Part shown: positions 60,082 through 64,000 of the stretch, in pieces | Numbering within the stretch: position 1 is the stretch's first letter | Layout of the letters: each line of letters begins with the position of its first letter | Assembly: GCF_001625215.2 (NCBI RefSeq) | Contig: NC_030387.2 | Location: 38,587,606-38,651,605 of the forward strand | Length of the DNA stretch: 64,000 nucleotides | DNA from: Daucus carota subsp. sativus | Lineage: Eukaryota; Streptophyta; Magnoliopsida; Apiales; Apiaceae | Direction: 5' to 3' | The notes under the pieces: generated by a model | What the model was told of the DNA's origin: nothing | The model's input: the letters and a program-made list of their open reading frames with translations, nothing else | Database searches by the model: none | Program-made: the position numbers and the translations under genes

Positions 60082-63000
60082 TATATATATTTATCATCAT
60101 ATAAAATATTGGGCCTATCAATTTTTTTAACTAGGATAATTGACAATTAAACGCGATATTTTTTGTTTTTTCCTTAAACAAAAGCTTTATTATATTGTAA
60201 TTACTATCTATATAAATTTATGAGAATATTAATTATCAATTAGAAAAGACTAATGAGGTTTAGAAATTTATTTAACATGAGTTAAATATTCCAAATACTG
60301 ATTGAACTAAATATAAAATAAGTAGATATATTGACTAATTTCCACCAATAACTTTTTTTTGGCTAACGACTAACGAGTCGTTATAACAACTGGGATTGAC
60401 CGGAATATACATTAATCGATGCTTATGCATGTGATACGTGGTCAAAATATATCGTTGAAAGACAATCTTTATCAGCATATGTTATCAGTACTGATTACAC
60501 GTCTATACTGGTTTTAAAAAAAGAAAAATGAAAAGAAAAAACCCGGGAAGAACGAAAGAAGAAGGATTGTTTCACTTTTAAGCAGCCTATTATGTACTTT
60601 CTAAGAATAAAAAAGATGATATAACTGGGGTTGACTTAACTTATAAGTCATTAAAAATTATTTGGAGAATTTTATTTATTGAACTGTTTAACACTCAAAT
60701 TTCAAACTCGAAATTAAAAGCTCGATCGAACTCCAGTTCGAACCCAATCCTGAACTTTTCAATCAAATTTAACGACAGTGTTTGACTCGGATCAATTACA
60801 CTCTTGCCTCCGATTTATGGCTTCAAAAATCTAAAATAAGCATTTATGTTTCTTAATAAGCCCAAAATAAATACTTACACTTCTTAATACCGAACTTACC
60901 TAATTTTATAAAAATTCAAGCCAAACCCAATTATTTGTACAATTCTATTTAATTATTTCGATTTAATTCAATTTTGCTCGACCCTGCTATTTTATTTTTT
61001 TTTTAAATGGAGTGCGAGAGATGAGATTTGCCAAGTGTTTCAGAATTTCACGTTTCAGGCATCTCCTCGAGGACCCCACTTAATACGGTCAGTTGATGTT
61101 CTATCTCAGCAATTTTGTTTCTTTCGATTATTTTACGATATTAAAACAACAACGGCGAACGATGTCCGGAGACGTATGTTCCTTTAATTTTCAAGGAACA
61201 TCGTTAACAAATATATTATTCACAAAAAGAATTCCACTAATATAATATAATATTTTTTAAAAAAAATATCTAAATTGAGATAGGGAAAAAAGTTGACACG
61301 CGTCTCATTTACCTAATTCAAATATCTAAAACTATTTTTAGAACTTTTTTTCCCCTTGCAAGAATTATACAAGGAAAAACGGTAAAAACAATATACTCCT
61401 GGAAAATATTGAACGCTTCTTCTCGGAAGAAAGAAAAAGTACATCGTGCGCATAATTTCTCTGGTACGGTGATGAAAATTAGGTTACCACGCTAGACCGA
61501 AAAGTTCTTTAAAATAGAAGGTTCTTCCTTCTTCGAGCAGTGAACAATTTTTACCTTTTCTTTTCTTTTTCTTTGAAAGCAAATTTTCGAGTAAATGCAT
61601 TTGCTAGTCTAATTGACTAATCTCTGCACCTCTGGGAATTATGTTTTTTAAAGTAATATATTGAAGCTTAGAGGAAGAAAGAGAAGTGTAATTTCTTTTT
61701 TCCTCTCGTCTTTTTCAACATTTTTTCTAATCGGGAGCTCCCTTTTCAAAAGCAATTTTCGCAGGCTCCAACGATTTTTTTAAGGATCATGAGTTTCGTA
61801 TGTTTTTTTTTTTTTTTTTTGAACATGAGTTTCGTATGTTATAATTCCACCAATACTACAGTACAATATGCAATTATTTAACTTATGTAATAATTGTATC
61901 GATAATTTATTACTCCCTCTGTTTCTTTAAACGTTTCCCGTTTTATATGTCGGGACTGTTCATGACATGAGACAAATTACTTATCTACGTCTAATCTATA
62001 AGACGAAATATAGTCATGAGTGATCTTGTTGGATTCGTATTTACGGGTACTTTAATACGGTGAAATTTTTATATTTAATACTAATACGAAATTAAAGATA
62101 TTACTGATAGAAAGTGTGTGTTGACAAACGTGATAAAGGCAAACGGGAAAAGTATTTAGGGACGGAGGGAGTAGCTTATTTAGCTTTTATCTTTATTAAG
62201 TGGGATGAGCGAGACGATAGTGCAGCATCTGGATGACGCACTGAGGCTCTGAAAAACTTAGTAACCTGTTTTTCAATGATTAAAATAACACGTCATGTAT
62301 AACTGTATACTCATAATATATTAATAATTTTAAATAATTAAAACAATATAACTTTTTGAATGTGTGAAATAAGAATTTTTGACGGACCTGTGACGAATAA
62401 GATGTTTAGATGCAGTCTAATTATAGTTATAATTGTAATTAAAATATAATCTACTAAACATGTTATAATTTCTTGTAAAAATATCTTATTATTCAAAAAA
62501 ATTGTAGGTCCACATACCACTTAGATTTTTGATGTTTTAATTTTAATAGAGCAATATAGATACATCATACATTAGTAACATAGAGTTAAGTTTTATGAAG
62601 AGTATTTTTTTTTTTGAGACATATTTTGGAGATTATTTATGTTCTGCAAGTAAAATATCATATAAAAATCTTGCAAAACGTATATTTTGCGAATCATGTT
62701 ATACAAATATCGTTATTTTATTCAAAATCCTGAACATCATATATGAAAATATTATAAAATATTTTATTTTATAAAATATGTTTATTTTGCAGAACATTTG
62801 TTTGTTTATGTAGAATATATACACATTGTTCTTATTAAATATAAATTATGTTCAACAATTCTAAAGAATTATTGATATTTGTAAAACATATCTCACAAAA
62901 TAATATATTTTATAGTATTTGGAATCCCGATGATACGTGGTCTTCGCTAAAATAATAATCTTTATAGAATTTTTTCTTAGTAATACATGTTTAGATAAAT

Positions 63001-64000
63001 TTAATTCAAGCGAGAAGACAGGGTTCACCGAATAAATATTATGTGTGCTAAATTCTCTAATCGACAAAGAAAGATTGTAATACACACTGATCCTTATTTT
63101 CACATAAAATAATATTTTCTACCATATACACGTTTTCGTATATCTGTAACTTAGTGTGCGGACGATCCATATATATATATTAAATTCTATACCAAATAAA
63201 ATACTTATAATTTTTATTGTATACTTGACTTGACTCACTCATTTCTTATATGTACGGAGAGAGTAGGTATTCGTCAATGGCATGAATTTTAAATTAAGAC
63301 TAAACATTAACGAGCATTAAAATAAATAAAGAAAATAATCAACACAAGTCGTGTTTACATGATAGCAGCCGCGGCGATCATCTAATTATTCTACTGTATA
63401 AGAAGCTCCGAAGATTATTATAAGTCAGCGTGCAACATTGAACAAATGTCACTACTCATTAATAATCCGAAAAAAATCAACACTTTCATACGGTAATTTC
63501 ACAGGCTGAGTTGAACAATGTACAGGAGGGGTGCCAAATGGCAATTTTGCATAATGAGTCGTGTTCGTGTCAACAATCGGGTCGATTTCGAGTCAAGTTA
63601 AAAATGTTTAAGATTGAATAAAACTAAAAATTGAAATTATTAGAAATAAAATTCTAATTTCGGATCATTTCGAGTCAATTAAGTGATTTTCGGATTATCT
63701 TCAAGTTTCTATCTCAATAAATCGGATTTTAGATTGGATCGGATTCCTATCGGATTTCGGGTCGTGTTTAAAATTGTCATCCCTTAGTCCAGTAAATACG
63801 AGTTATGGCCTATGGGAAAAGACGAGGAGGTCGGTGGTAGGTAAAAAACGTGTGGTAAATATTTTGTTTAGGTGAACTATTTTATTGACCTTTCTCAAGT
63901 TTATGTTAGGTACAAATGTACAATGTTTTTGTACGATTTAGAGATGCGTTAACTTTTGGCTTTTAATACGAGTAAGTGGTGGTGGCCATTTACACAATTT
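60082..64000. other. Intergenic AT-rich region
   Basis: No gene recognised. It contains the Stowaway MITE at 61913–62171 and otherwise low-complexity AT-rich sequence. Open frames at 62338–62520 and 62861–63103 show no family features. Confidence 0.55.
61913..62171. mobile_element. Stowaway-like MITE
   Basis: Ends CTCCCTCTGTTTCTTTAAACG and TATTTAGGGACGGAGGGAG, flanked by TA (61911–61912 and 62172–62173). Confidence 0.75.

Noticed and set aside
1-64000. CRISPR arrays, prokaryotic operons, phage or integrated virus sequence
   Set aside because: Intron-rich plant genes throughout. No regularly spaced short repeats with unique spacers, and no viral replicase or coat-like frames were seen.

Overview
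The window is nuclear DNA from a flowering plant, most probably a eudicot. It is AT-rich, its genes are split by short GT–AG introns, and its proteins belong to plant-specific families. The spacers hold typical plant transposons: Stowaway and Harbinger-type MITEs, hAT, MULE, Helitron, TRIM-like and SINE elements. I cannot name the species from the sequence. Exons were read by hand from reading frame, splice sites and family knowledge; no transcript or database was consulted.

Layout. (1) 1–15.9 kb: an eight-exon polygalacturonase gene (1995–4550, minus), an NPF4-type transporter gene (9246–11977, minus), and a broken copy of the last two polygalacturonase exons (13537–13960, minus). A dense transposon belt lies at 4.8–8.8 kb. 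(2) 15.9–18.1 kb: an HD-Zip I transcription factor of the HAT5/ATHB1 type (15911–17393, minus), with a long upstream ORF in its leader and a Harbinger-like MITE directly behind its TATA box. (3) 18.8–24.7 kb: no genes; a MULE with possible captured sequence, a foldback MULE-like element and a GC-rich hAT MITE. (4) 24.9–32.1 kb: an 18-exon N-acetylglucosaminyltransferase I gene, the only gene on the plus strand. It has a GC–AG first intron, about 178-bp tandem repeats in that intron, a SINE in intron 8 and a U12-type AT–AC intron. (5) 33.3–43.7 kb: an HPP-family chloroplast nitrite transporter gene, two tandem intronless short-chain dehydrogenase genes and a 13-exon LRR receptor kinase gene, all minus. 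(6) 45.3–58.2 kb: a nine-exon P450 gene and a 21-exon plasma-membrane H+-ATPase gene, both minus. (7) 58.2–64 kb: no genes; a second Helitron and Stowaway MITEs.

The genes do not form a pathway cluster. The trio H+-ATPase, LRR kinase and HPP transporter matches, from memory, neighbouring Arabidopsis genes AHA11, At5g62710 and At5g62720, so this part looks like a conserved chromosomal block with dehydrogenases and a P450 interspersed.

The most notable observations concern splicing: three GC–AG introns, one AT–AC U12 intron, and one intron in the receptor kinase whose only frame-preserving acceptor is TG instead of AG. Other points of interest are the HAT5 leader ORF, nested MITEs with intact target duplications, and a TRIM-like element with head-to-head LTRs in the P450 intron. 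I saw no tRNA or rRNA gene and no undescribed multi-gene system.
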